In this document: in pieces, positions 53,894 through 62,788 of the stretch | How the letters are laid out: each line of letters opens with the position of its first letter | Position numbering within the stretch: position 1 is the stretch's first letter | Assembly: GCA_041395105.1 (NCBI GenBank) | Contig: JAWLBB010000002.1 | Location: forward strand, 868,001 to 932,000 | Length of the DNA: 64,000 nt | Origin: Opitutaceae bacterium | GTDB taxonomy: Bacteria > Verrucomicrobiota > Verrucomicrobiia > Opitutales > Opitutaceae | Direction of reading: 5' to 3' | The notes under the pieces: model-generated | Seen by the model: only the letters and a program-made list of their open reading frames with translations | Told to the model about the DNA's origin: nothing | The model's database searches: none | Position numbers and translations under genes: made by a program

Positions 53894-54157
53894 GATCTGG
53901 GCTGGAATTCAGAAAAATCGAAACGCCGGCACTGATCCCCCGGAGTTCGCCCTAAATCGCCGTTAATCCGCAATCCATCAAGGCTATCTCATTGTTGTTC
54001 CGCATCTTCTGACCTTTGCCATCGATCCACCGTTTCACTGTCAGCGTGTTGTAAAAGGCAAGAACTTCGATTTACCTTCAGGAATCACGTCCGTTCCCTC
54101 AATTGGGCAGACGACCTGATCCAGTAACTGGATCATTCAACCAAATCCAAAGCAAAC

Positions 54158-55462
54158 GTGAAAATCTCGCTCCACCTTCGCCTCACGATCCTTGTCTCGG
54201 CCATCTTTGGCCTCTCGCCACTACTCATCGCTCAGACTTTTCACGTCAGGCAAGGTGCGAATGGCAATGGGTCCGATTGGAACAACGCTTACGGGTCTCT
54301 CCCCTCAACGCTCGTACGGGGTGCGACCTACTACATCGCTGACGGCAGTTACCCATCTTACACTTTTGACGACCCTAATACCGGAACCTCGCAGATAACC
54401 ATCAAAAAGGCCACCGAATCTGAACACGGGACAACTATCGGTTGGTCCTCTTCTTATGGGGACGGACAAGCTTCCTTCTCGGGAGGCTTTGTGATGATTA
54501 CCGACTATTACGTAATCGATGGCTCGAAACGGGACGAGAGCAATTGGTATAACGGGCTCAGTTACGGCTTTCGTTTGCCCAGTATAACGTCCGACTCAAT
54601 TGCTTTCGGGAATGCTAGTGACCATATTACAGTCAAATACTGCGATATGGGCGGTAACTTCAGTGAGACCTATTACAGCGGAATGGGTGACGCAATCAAG
54701 GTAGCCTATTCCCAAACGGATTGGACTGTTAGCAGATGCTTCATTCACAACTCTGTCGGGACGATGGTGCAATTTGCAGGAGTCTCCAATAGTCTTGTTG
54801 AATTCTGTTGGTTTGGCCCGAGTTGGGGCAAGGTCGCAATCCGCGGTCAAGTTTCCTGTACAAATACTACATTTCGTCACAATATCTTTTATAACGCGGC
54901 GCAAACGGACCCAGAGGATTCCACTTCTGGCTTGACCGCAGAAATTGCACTATGGGACGGTCCCTCTTGGGATAATAATGAGATTTACGGCAACATCTTC
55001 TACAGCAAGGTAACCGGAGGAAGAAACACGTCGATACTAGTGGGTGGCAACGGATCAAGCTGGGTAGGCGCCGGCGGAGCAAATACGAAGGTCTACAACA
55101 ATACCTTTGTGGGCTTTGTCGAACCAGCGGTCTTCCCTATGATACTTCTCAATGGATCCTCAACAGAAGCGAAAAACAATCTCTTCTTTGACTGCATAGA
55201 TAGTGACGTAAGCGCTTCTAGTGCTAGCAACAACCTCCGAGCAACAGCAGATCCGTTCGTGAACCTCTCTTCCATGGACTTCAGATTGCACGAATCCAGC
55301 CAGGCACGGAATTCCGGGATCCAACTCGGTGGCCCCCCCTATGATGTCGATCGACTTGGAAACAGAAGGGGTGCGGATGGTGCCTGGGATGTTGGAGCCT
55401 ACGAATTCTCAATTGGTATTGGCGTCACTCCGACCGCTCCGTCCGATCTACAAATCCAATAG
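54158..55462 (+). CDS. secreted right-handed beta-helix protein
   Basis: A 434-residue exported protein starting at a GTG. The signal peptide ends near LLIAQ. The mature part begins FHVRQGANGNGSDWNNAYGS, which is common in pectate-lyase-like parallel beta-helix proteins. Repeated short strands such as NNEIYGNIFYS and TKVYNNTFVG form helix coils. It ends DVGAYEF and then a short proline-containing tail, TAPSDLQIQ. It may bind or cleave the exopolysaccharide, but catalytic residues cannot be assigned. A related gene follows 40 bases downstream. Confidence 0.8.
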   Translation: MKISLHLRLTILVSAIFGLSPLLIAQTFHVRQGANGNGSDWNNAYGSLPSTLVRGATYYIADGSYPSYTFDDPNTGTSQITIKKATESEHGTTIGWSSSYGDGQASFSGGFVMITDYYVIDGSKRDESNWYNGLSYGFRLPSITSDSIAFGNASDHITVKYCDMGGNFSETYYSGMGDAIKVAYSQTDWTVSRCFIHNSVGTMVQFAGVSNSLVEFCWFGPSWGKVAIRGQVSCTNTTFRHNIFYNAAQTDPEDSTSGLTAEIALWDGPSWDNNEIYGNIFYSKVTGGRNTSILVGGNGSSWVGAGGANTKVYNNTFVGFVEPAVFPMILLNGSSTEAKNNLFFDCIDSDVSASSASNNLRATADPFVNLSSMDFRLHESSQARNSGIQLGGPPYDVDRLGNRRGADGAWDVGAYEFSIGIGVTPTAPSDLQIQ

Positions 55463-55502
55463 ACTACTGATTGTACATGTTCCTGGAACTCCGAACATCA
55501 AG

Positions 55503-57374
55503 ATGACCAGAGTCTCGCTCCTCTACTTTATCCTGATCTGTTGCGCACCGCTAGAAGCCGCAACCTACTACGTTCATTTTGACGAGGGAGATGACTTTTA
55601 CAACGGCCAGTCCCCCGCAAGTGCCTGGAAGCATAGCCCAGGTGATCCGAACGCAACTGGGATCCCAAGTGGAACGATCCTCTCCCCGGGAGACACGGTT
55701 CTATTCCGCGGCGGAGTTGTCTATCGAGGATCCGTTTCCGTGACCAGCAGTGGGAGTCCCGGATTTCCAATCGTTTACAGCGGAAATGCCTGGGGACCTG
55801 AGAAAGCGCGAATTGAAGGCGCAGATCCCATCAGCCCAACCTGGTCCCCCTGTCCCTCTCAAGCATTCGCCAAGGGAAATCCATACTACGCGAATATCTA
55901 CTACACAGATTCCCCACCGGGTTTCCCGAGCTTTCTAACGGGCATCTTCGAAGACGGGGACTTTCTCTGGTACTCGCAGGGCCCGGACCTTGCAGACCCG
56001 TTCTACTATGACAATATCTCCGAATACTACCCTATCCCCAAGGGCAGTACTGCAATCAGGCAGACCCGAACAACCCTCACTGATGCGACACGATTGACTC
56101 AGACTGAGAGCGATTTCTGGAGTGGAGCTCATATCGCCACTTGGATTCAGGGAAACCTTGTCGCTGTGAAGGCTATCACAGGGTTTTCACCTTCGAGCAA
56201 CACCGTCACCCACGAGGATCTGGGCGCCGCGCCCTACACTGACCGCCCCAGTTATTATTCACTCCTCAACCATGTTTCCCTTATAAGCAGGCCCGGCGAA
56301 TACGCTTACGATTCCACTCAAAACAGGCTCTATGTCTGGCCCAGATCCTCCGGCGATGCCGGCAGTCACCTCTACTCGGTCCAGGTTCGCGATACAGCCT
56401 TCACTCTCTCTTCAGCCAGCCATGTCGTAATTGAGGGGTTTGATATTCGGCACTTCGCCCAGGGTGTTGCTGCCTCCAGCACCTCTGCGACCGGTGTCAT
56501 TGTACGGAATAACTCTGTGAGCCGACTACGTTCCGCCAACAAATACTCAATCTTTATCAACGCCTCGAATTCCATTATCGAAGACAATGAGATTGTCAAC
56601 TGCATGCGTTCTGTTGGCATTCTCTCGAGTGCGACCGGATTGACCGTTAGCGGCAACTTTGTCAGCCGGACCTCACGACAGGGAATCTGGTTCATGGGCG
56701 CAAAGCGCAGCATCATCGCGAACAACACTGTAACTGATATCAAAGGGAGCCACTCCAATGCGATTTCGATCTACAGTGGTTCGAGTGATATTCTAGTCGC
56801 AAACAATGTTGTTTCTGAAGCGACACTTCCCTTGACCTTTGAGGATAGCAGTGATCTGACGTTCTATGGGAATCTCATTGATGGCGGGGATAAGTCACGC
56901 CCGGTGAGCGAATGGTTCGGAATGAGCGGACGCGTTGGATTTATCAACAATACCTTTGCCAGGAACCCGGATTCTGTTTTTCTTTATGTTGTCAGCCCGG
57001 GATCGGCTCAGTATGTATTCGTAAACAATATCCTGGATGGCGGAGGACCCGCATCCATCCAGCACGAGCATAACATCTTCGTCGGTTCACCAGGCTGGAG
57101 TCTTTCATCGACGGAGAGCGCCTACTCATCGATTACTGACATCTTTGCTTCACCGCCTGAGCCCGATTGGAGCCCTAAATCCGGAGGACCTGCCGTAGAC
57201 TCAGGCGCCAATCCCGTCCTGTATCTGCCGGTCACCGATTTCCCTGATTTCGACTTCTTGATCGATCGAAACGGCACCTCTCGAGGTAGCGGCGGCAGTT
57301 GGGATACGGGCTATTTGGAATTCAGTTCCGGAGCCTCCGTTCCAGTCGCACCGACCGGATTGGTTGTGCAATAG
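55503..57374 (+). CDS. secreted right-handed beta-helix protein, larger paralogue
   Basis: A 623-residue exported protein. The start at 55503 gives a signal peptide (MTRVSLLYFILICCAPLEAA). The mature start TYYVHFDEGDDFYNGQSPAS is like that of the upstream protein. Coils such as SIIEDNEIVNCMRSVGI, LTVSGNFVSRTSRQGIWFM and SIIANNTVTDIKGSHSNAIS match the right-handed beta-helix (NosD/pectate-lyase-like) repeat. It ends DTGYLEF plus a short tail, VAPTGLVVQ, resembling the tail of the preceding protein. Probable role is EPS modification or binding at the cell surface. Confidence 0.8.
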   Translation: MTRVSLLYFILICCAPLEAATYYVHFDEGDDFYNGQSPASAWKHSPGDPNATGIPSGTILSPGDTVLFRGGVVYRGSVSVTSSGSPGFPIVYSGNAWGPEKARIEGADPISPTWSPCPSQAFAKGNPYYANIYYTDSPPGFPSFLTGIFEDGDFLWYSQGPDLADPFYYDNISEYYPIPKGSTAIRQTRTTLTDATRLTQTESDFWSGAHIATWIQGNLVAVKAITGFSPSSNTVTHEDLGAAPYTDRPSYYSLLNHVSLISRPGEYAYDSTQNRLYVWPRSSGDAGSHLYSVQVRDTAFTLSSASHVVIEGFDIRHFAQGVAASSTSATGVIVRNNSVSRLRSANKYSIFINASNSIIEDNEIVNCMRSVGILSSATGLTVSGNFVSRTSRQGIWFMGAKRSIIANNTVTDIKGSHSNAISIYSGSSDILVANNVVSEATLPLTFEDSSDLTFYGNLIDGGDKSRPVSEWFGMSGRVGFINNTFARNPDSVFLYVVSPGSAQYVFVNNILDGGGPASIQHEHNIFVGSPGWSLSSTESAYSSITDIFASPPEPDWSPKSGGPAVDSGANPVLYLPVTDFPDFDFLIDRNGTSRGSGGSWDTGYLEFSSGASVPVAPTGLVVQ

Positions 57375-57661
57375 ATTCTTTCTGGATACAGGCGCCACGT
57401 CTTGCGGATCAAATGGGGAATCCACGGGACCCGTAGCGTTCTGCGCCTCGACCACCAAGTTTCGGGAGCATCAGGGCTTCTTTTGGGGATTGTAAGCCCT
57501 CCGGCTTGGCGGACCACCGACTGGTTGCTTTGGAGATCGAATCCCGATTCGGTCGTTGCAGTGCCTGCCCCCGCATCTTGCTTGGATAACCCGACGAAGA
57601 AGGAGTCCCCGGCCAGTCGCTTACAGAAGGGACTGGTTTTTGTGAAGGTATCTTCACCACC

Positions 57662-59056
57662 ATGAACGGTTTGGCCCTGACGTTCACTCTCCTGAGTGCG
57701 CTCGCACTTCTCCTTGTGCCAAGGCGTTGGGCCTTCCTCCCACTGCTCGCCGGGGTCTGCTATATCACTTATGGTCAGGGAATTGAAGTTGGAGCGCTCA
57801 ACTTTACCGTAGTCAGAATCCTGATTTTCACAGGTTTCGTTCGTGCTATCTCGCGCGGTGAGAGGATTGTGGGAGGGTTCATCGTCCTCGACTGGGTGAT
57901 GATCGCTTGGGGTTTGGCAGCAGCCGTCAGCAGCCTCGGGCACGATGATCCTTCCGGAGCCCTTATCTATCGACTGGGCCTCTTCTATGACTGCGGAGGC
58001 GTCTATCTTCTTGTTCGGACGTGGTGCCGGGATGTCGAGGATGCTGTCCACCTTCTTCGAGTCTGCGCTTTCCTCTTGGTTCCGGTCGCCTTCGAGATGC
58101 TTACCGAGAAGCTCACGGGGCAGAACAGCTTCTCGGTCTTCGGAGGCGTCTCTCTGGAGTCGGCCGTCCGGGAGGGAAGGATTCGTGCGCAAGGTCCGTT
58201 CATGCATCCGATCCTGGCAGGCACAGTTGGTGCCGTCTGCCTGCCGCTACTGCTTGGCTTTTGGCAGAAACACCGGTGGAGCGCAGTCCTGGGTTCTGCA
58301 TCCTGTCTGACAATGGTTTTCGCCTGCGGGTCATCTGGACCCATGATGAGCGCCATTTTCGCGATCGGTGCACTCTTTCTCTGGCGTTACCGCACTCACA
58401 TGCGAACCTTGAGGTGGATGGCCGTACTCACCTACATCGGCCTGGACCTGGTCATGAAGGTTCCCGCCTACTATCTCCTGGGACGTTTCGACCTGGCAGG
58501 TGGGAGCACCGGGTGGCATCGAGCCGAACTGATCAACTCGGGAATCCGTCATCTCGACGAGTGGTGGTTGGCCGGAACGGACTACACCCGGCACTGGATG
58601 CCCACTGGAGTCTCTTGGAATCCCAACCATACAGACATAACCAACCATTACCTTGCCATGGGAGTACTCGGAGGCCTGCCGTTGATGATCCTGTTCATCG
58701 TGGTGATGGTGATCGGATTCTCTTATGTCGGTCAATCCATCAGGGCGATACCTGAGACGGAGCAGGAAAGCCAGCGGTTTGTATGGGCGCTGGGTGCCTC
58801 GCTCTTTGCCAACGCAGCGACCTGCATCTCAGTCTCCTATTTCGATCAGTCCTTCGTCTTTCTCTACCTTACCCTGGGCTCGATCGCATCTGTGAAATCA
58901 ATGGTGACCCGCAAGAAGTCAGCACTAGAGACCGAAGCTCCGGCTTCACCTACCGCTTCTCAAGTGACCAAATTGCCCATAGCCTACCGTCCGGGCTTCA
59001 ACACAAACTGGTCTACCTCACACTTACACTCTCATCACGAAGACAATCCGAGATGA
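57662..59056 (+). CDS. O-antigen polymerase/ligase-like membrane protein
   Basis: A 464-residue integral membrane protein with about ten hydrophobic segments and a large periplasmic loop in the second half (LGRFDLAGGSTGWHRAELIN to HTDITNHYLAMGVLGG). That layout and the H-Nx(Y/L)L-type NHYLAMGVLGGLPLMILF segment fit the Wzy_C/O-antigen ligase superfamily. It is expected to polymerise or transfer EPS repeat units on the periplasmic face. The hydrophilic C-terminal 50 residues are low complexity. The stop overlaps the next start as ATGA. The 287 bp before it show no supported gene. Confidence 0.82.
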   Translation: MNGLALTFTLLSALALLLVPRRWAFLPLLAGVCYITYGQGIEVGALNFTVVRILIFTGFVRAISRGERIVGGFIVLDWVMIAWGLAAAVSSLGHDDPSGALIYRLGLFYDCGGVYLLVRTWCRDVEDAVHLLRVCAFLLVPVAFEMLTEKLTGQNSFSVFGGVSLESAVREGRIRAQGPFMHPILAGTVGAVCLPLLLGFWQKHRWSAVLGSASCLTMVFACGSSGPMMSAIFAIGALFLWRYRTHMRTLRWMAVLTYIGLDLVMKVPAYYLLGRFDLAGGSTGWHRAELINSGIRHLDEWWLAGTDYTRHWMPTGVSWNPNHTDITNHYLAMGVLGGLPLMILFIVVMVIGFSYVGQSIRAIPETEQESQRFVWALGASLFANAATCISVSYFDQSFVFLYLTLGSIASVKSMVTRKKSALETEAPASPTASQVTKLPIAYRPGFNTNWSTSHLHSHHEDNPR

Positions 59057-60297
59057 AGGCGAAAACTGTCAGGCAGATTGCTGATTGGCGCCTTTGCCTC
59101 GGATGTGGTGCGTGTTCCTATATCTGTCCGGACGACAAGATCTCGCTTTTCGACTGCGCATCCGAGGGTATACGGCCACTGGTCGCAGATGAGTATTGCC
59201 TGGCATGCAGGGATTGCCTGACTGTCTGCCCAGCCCATGGGATTGACCACAAAGAGCCTCTCCCCCGTTCGGGTTTGATCGCTGAGGTGCGGGAAGCGTT
59301 CGGTCCGGTCCTTGAAATCTGGGAGGGACATGCGACGGATCCCGAGATCCGGTTCACGGGGTCCTCCGGCGGAATCCTGACCGCTCTATCGCTCTTCTGC
59401 CTCGAGGCCGAAGGATTTCATGGTGTCCTGCATATAGGACAAGATCCCGCCCGCCCACTTCGGAACCATACCGTTCTGAGCCGGACCCGGCGGGATCTTC
59501 TGAACCGCACCGGTTCCCGGTATGCACCGGCCTCGGCCTGTGAATCACTACAACTGATTGAGGACGCGCCCGCGCCTTGCGTATTCATCGGACAGCCTTC
59601 AGAAGCGACTGCGTCTCGTAAGGCAGCGGAGCTTCGTCCTCGATTGAAGGGCAACCTTGCACTCGTCCTTTCGTTCTTTTGCGCGGGTTCCCCATCCACC
59701 CAGGGGACTATCGATCTCCTGAGATCCGCAGGTATCGACCCCGACTCGGTCGAGTCCTTTCGCTATCGTGGCAACGGCTGGCCCGGAATGTTCACCGTCA
59801 AGTTGAAAGATGAACCCAAGGCTCGACCCTTGATGTCGTATGCCGAATCTTGGGGATTCGTTCAGGCCTACCGACCGTTCTCAACCCATCTGTGCCCGGA
59901 TGGGACCGGAGAGGATGCAGACATCTCCTGCGGCGATCCATGGTATCGTCCCGTTGAGGCGGGTGAAGCCGGAAGTTCGCTGGTGCTGGTTCGGACCGAA
60001 CGCGGCAGAGAGATCCTGCAGAAGGCGATTCAAGCCGGCTACGTTGTTCTGAAACCCGCCGAACCGTGGAAGCTGCTAGCGTCCCAAAAGGGTCTCGTTG
60101 CCAAACGCGGCGCCGTCTGGGGTCGGCTGGCTACCATGCGTGCGATCGGACTCCCTGTTCCTAAGCTCCGCGGATTCTCGCTCTTCAAGAACTGGATGAA
60201 GCTGACGCTATCAGAGAAACTGCGTTCCACAGTTGGCACACTTCGTCGGGTCATCACCCGAGGCTACTACAGGCCGCAGGAACTGAGAAGAGACTGA
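59053..60297 (+). CDS. FrhB-like iron-sulfur protein (coenzyme F420 hydrogenase beta family)
   Basis: A 414-residue protein with two N-terminal ferredoxin-type 4Fe-4S motifs, CLGCGACSYICP (near residue 14) and CLACRDCLTVCP (near residue 53). The FrhB/FdhB domain follows: RFTGSSGGILTALSLFCLE, then LSFFCAGSPSTQGT. Members of this family in EPS loci, often beside pyruvyl transferases, have no proven role; flavin-linked redox change of a sugar or lipid is a reasonable guess. The start at 59053 overlaps the polymerase stop, indicating coupling. True F420 use is not implied. Confidence 0.87.
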   Translation: MKAKTVRQIADWRLCLGCGACSYICPDDKISLFDCASEGIRPLVADEYCLACRDCLTVCPAHGIDHKEPLPRSGLIAEVREAFGPVLEIWEGHATDPEIRFTGSSGGILTALSLFCLEAEGFHGVLHIGQDPARPLRNHTVLSRTRRDLLNRTGSRYAPASACESLQLIEDAPAPCVFIGQPSEATASRKAAELRPRLKGNLALVLSFFCAGSPSTQGTIDLLRSAGIDPDSVESFRYRGNGWPGMFTVKLKDEPKARPLMSYAESWGFVQAYRPFSTHLCPDGTGEDADISCGDPWYRPVEAGEAGSSLVLVRTERGREILQKAIQAGYVVLKPAEPWKLLASQKGLVAKRGAVWGRLATMRAIGLPVPKLRGFSLFKNWMKLTLSEKLRSTVGTLRRVITRGYYRPQELRRD

Positions 60298-60308
60298 TCC
60301 CGGCGACT

Positions 60309-61802
60309 TTGCGTCGAGGACCGGCGACCGAACGAACTCCTCACTTGAATACGTCCACCATAGCGAGCGAACCCCGTCCGCCGGTCCCACGAGATGCCGT
60401 ATCTATCCTTGTGGGAATCGCATCCCATGGTCATTCCCAGGATCACTTCCTTGCTCGAATGATCGAGGAGTTCCGGGGCTTCCGGCACCCTGTCCGCATC
60501 GTCGTAATGTCAAACCTGGACAAGAGGTTCGAGGACGCTGAGACACTGGTCGGTCTGCCATCTCGAAACCCCTACTCCCTCCCGTTTGCCCATCGAAAGC
60601 TTTTTGCGCAGCATGTTGAAGAGTTTGATCTCTTCATCTATACCGAGGATGACATCCACATCACAGAGCGCCATGTCGACGCCTTCCTGGACTCCCAGTC
60701 GTTGCTCAATGGCGACGAGATCGCAGGGTTTCTTCGTTCGGAGGTAGACCCCAAAGGCAACAGATACATAACCAGCATCCATCATCATTTCCACTGGCTG
60801 GTCGACTCGATTGTCGATCGCGGCGGTCAGAAGTTTGCCCGTCTCTCAAATGATCACTCCGGTTGCTTCCTTGCAACACGGGACCAGCTTAGGGTAGCGA
60901 TCGCTTCAGGCGGCTTCCTCGTGCCTCCTCACGCCGAAACCTACGGGATGCTCGAGACCGCAGCTTCCGACCTCTATCGAAACTGCGGATTCAGGCGTCT
61001 GATCAATCTCTCGCGGATTGATGATTTCGTCCTTCCGCACATGCCAAACAAGTACTACCCCGTTCTCGGAATTGCCGAATCGGAACTGCGTGTTCACACT
61101 GAAACGCTCCAAGCACTCGAAGTCAATGGCGGCTGGAAAGGCCGGCTAATCTCACCCGCCAGCCGCGCACCCGGATTTCGGTGGTCGATGGATCTGTATT
61201 CGTCCGAGCACCATGAATTGCTTCGAAAGCTGCCGACTGCAGCCTCGAAGATCCTCTCCATCGGATCTGGAAACGGCTCAAACGAAGCGTGGATGCAGGA
61301 ACGCGGTCATGAGGTACTTGCGATTCCCATCGATGCCGTCTTCGGCGCTGTTCTCCAGAATCGTGGCATTCCAGCGATCATCGCCCCATTCGAGCAGGCT
61401 CTCCAACAGCTCAGTCCGCGCCAATTCGATGCAATCGTCATGGCCGACGGCCTCCACTTGGTGCCCGATCCAGCTTCATGGCTTCGGTCTCTACCGAAGT
61501 ACTTGAATAGAAACGGATCCGTTTATGCCTGCGTGGCCCACGGGGGCAACCGTCTCGAGTGGATTCGTGACCTCTGTAAAGAAGGTTCCTTTCAGCCTCT
61601 TTCCAGCTTGTTCGTTCGAACCGGTGTCCACCCGGTCAATCCCGAAATGCTCCGCCAATGGTTCCGGGAAGCTGGGTTTCAATCGCCGACCATCGAACCT
61701 CTACTCACTGAAAGACGGCGTGCCATTGTCGAGCGGGGCTTTCGCCATCTAGCCTTCGAATTGGCCTCCCACTTCCTGGTAGTCGCCCAAGCTACGCACT
61801 GA
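60309..61802 (+). CDS. two-domain protein: glycosyltransferase-like plus SAM methyltransferase-like
   Basis: A protein of up to 497 residues starting at a TTG (60309 or 60345; no ATG precedes the domain). The N-terminal 290 residues include VSILVGIASHGHSQDHFLAR and an acidic DLFIYTEDDIHITERHVDAF, suggesting a GT-A-like fold. The C-terminal part from about residue 310 has ILSIGSGNGSNEAWMQERGH and FDAIVMADGLHLVPDPASWL, a class I methyltransferase pattern with post-motif II. It may add and methylate a sugar at one step. The first domain is the less certain. Confidence 0.7.
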   Translation: MRRGPATERTPHLNTSTIASEPRPPVPRDAVSILVGIASHGHSQDHFLARMIEEFRGFRHPVRIVVMSNLDKRFEDAETLVGLPSRNPYSLPFAHRKLFAQHVEEFDLFIYTEDDIHITERHVDAFLDSQSLLNGDEIAGFLRSEVDPKGNRYITSIHHHFHWLVDSIVDRGGQKFARLSNDHSGCFLATRDQLRVAIASGGFLVPPHAETYGMLETAASDLYRNCGFRRLINLSRIDDFVLPHMPNKYYPVLGIAESELRVHTETLQALEVNGGWKGRLISPASRAPGFRWSMDLYSSEHHELLRKLPTAASKILSIGSGNGSNEAWMQERGHEVLAIPIDAVFGAVLQNRGIPAIIAPFEQALQQLSPRQFDAIVMADGLHLVPDPASWLRSLPKYLNRNGSVYACVAHGGNRLEWIRDLCKEGSFQPLSSLFVRTGVHPVNPEMLRQWFREAGFQSPTIEPLLTERRRAIVERGFRHLAFELASHFLVVAQATH

Positions 61803-61806
61803 GACG

Positions 61807-62703
61807 ATGTCACCACGCGTCAGCATTGGATTGCCCGTCTACAACGGTGCCAACTTCCTCGAACGATCGATCGATTCGATCCTCAAACAGGACTTCGAAG
61901 ATCTCGAGTTGATTGTTGCAGACAATGCTTCGACCGATGCAACCGAGGCTATCTGTCGTTCCTACCTCGAGCGGGACTCCCGGATCCGTTACTTCCGAAA
62001 CGAGTCGAATGTCGGAGCAGCGGGAAACTACAACAAGACATTCCAGCTTGCCCAGGGCTCCTATTTCAAATGGGCGGCGCACGATGATGAGTGTCATCAG
62101 TCGATGATCGGCAAGTGTGTCCGCTACCTCGACTCGGCACCGCTAAATGTTGCGATGGTCTATCCACTGGGGGAACTGATAGACGAAGAAGGAGTCACCC
62201 TTGAGAGTCCGCTCGATCGTATTGCTTCCTCCGATCCACGACCCTACCGAAGGCTGTCCCGCGTCTTGTGGTCACTGAACATGTGCGATCCCGTCTTCGG
62301 TCTCATACGAGCTGACTGCCTGCGACGAACGCAACTGATCGGACCGTTCTTCGGGGCAGACTATGTTCTGCTGGGTGAACTGGCGATGCTTGGCCAGATT
62401 CACGAAATCCCGGACGTCTGCTTCCGCCTTCGGGCGCACCAGAAGCGGTCAATGAAGGCCAACGCCACCCGAAAAGCCAGGGCAGCCTGGTATACAACGG
62501 ATGGAACCCGGCGGCAACTTCCACTGCCGAACTGGGACCGAATGATCCTTGAAATGGCCCGGTCCGCCCTGAGGGCTGAGATTCCGACCTATTCCCGCCT
62601 GACCTGTTGCCTTGCGGCAGTTTCGACCCACTACTGGCGCCGTTTCAGGAACTTTGGCGGGCGTATCAAGACCCGACTTCTGAACAGGACCGCAAGAAGC
62701 TAG
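61807..62703 (+). CDS. family 2 glycosyltransferase
   Basis: A 298-residue GT2 enzyme: VSIGLPVYNGANFLERSIDS, then LIVADNASTDATEAICRSYL, and the DxD region YFKWAAHDDECHQSM near residue 92. The FKWAAHDD form is common in EPS glycosyltransferases. It starts 4 bases after the upstream gene stops, so they are co-translated. Donor and acceptor are unknown. Confidence 0.9.
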   Translation: MSPRVSIGLPVYNGANFLERSIDSILKQDFEDLELIVADNASTDATEAICRSYLERDSRIRYFRNESNVGAAGNYNKTFQLAQGSYFKWAAHDDECHQSMIGKCVRYLDSAPLNVAMVYPLGELIDEEGVTLESPLDRIASSDPRPYRRLSRVLWSLNMCDPVFGLIRADCLRRTQLIGPFFGADYVLLGELAMLGQIHEIPDVCFRLRAHQKRSMKANATRKARAAWYTTDGTRRQLPLPNWDRMILEMARSALRAEIPTYSRLTCCLAAVSTHYWRRFRNFGGRIKTRLLNRTARS

Positions 62704-62788
62704 GCCTTTGGATGCGAATCCATCCGCCTGGAGTTTCGCCTTGCGGCCAGACGCTTCTGCCGATCTCGCTCTTCCTGATCGTCATTCC

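Noticed and set aside
57402..57665. 87-codon plus-strand frame and overlapping minus-strand frame in the spacer before the polymerase
   Set aside because: Neither has conserved-looking composition or a ribosome-binding site, so the region was left unannotated.
59053..60297. genuine F420-reducing hydrogenase subunit
   Set aside because: No hydrogenase or F420 biosynthesis genes are nearby. The EPS context points to the FrhB-like family found in polysaccharide loci.
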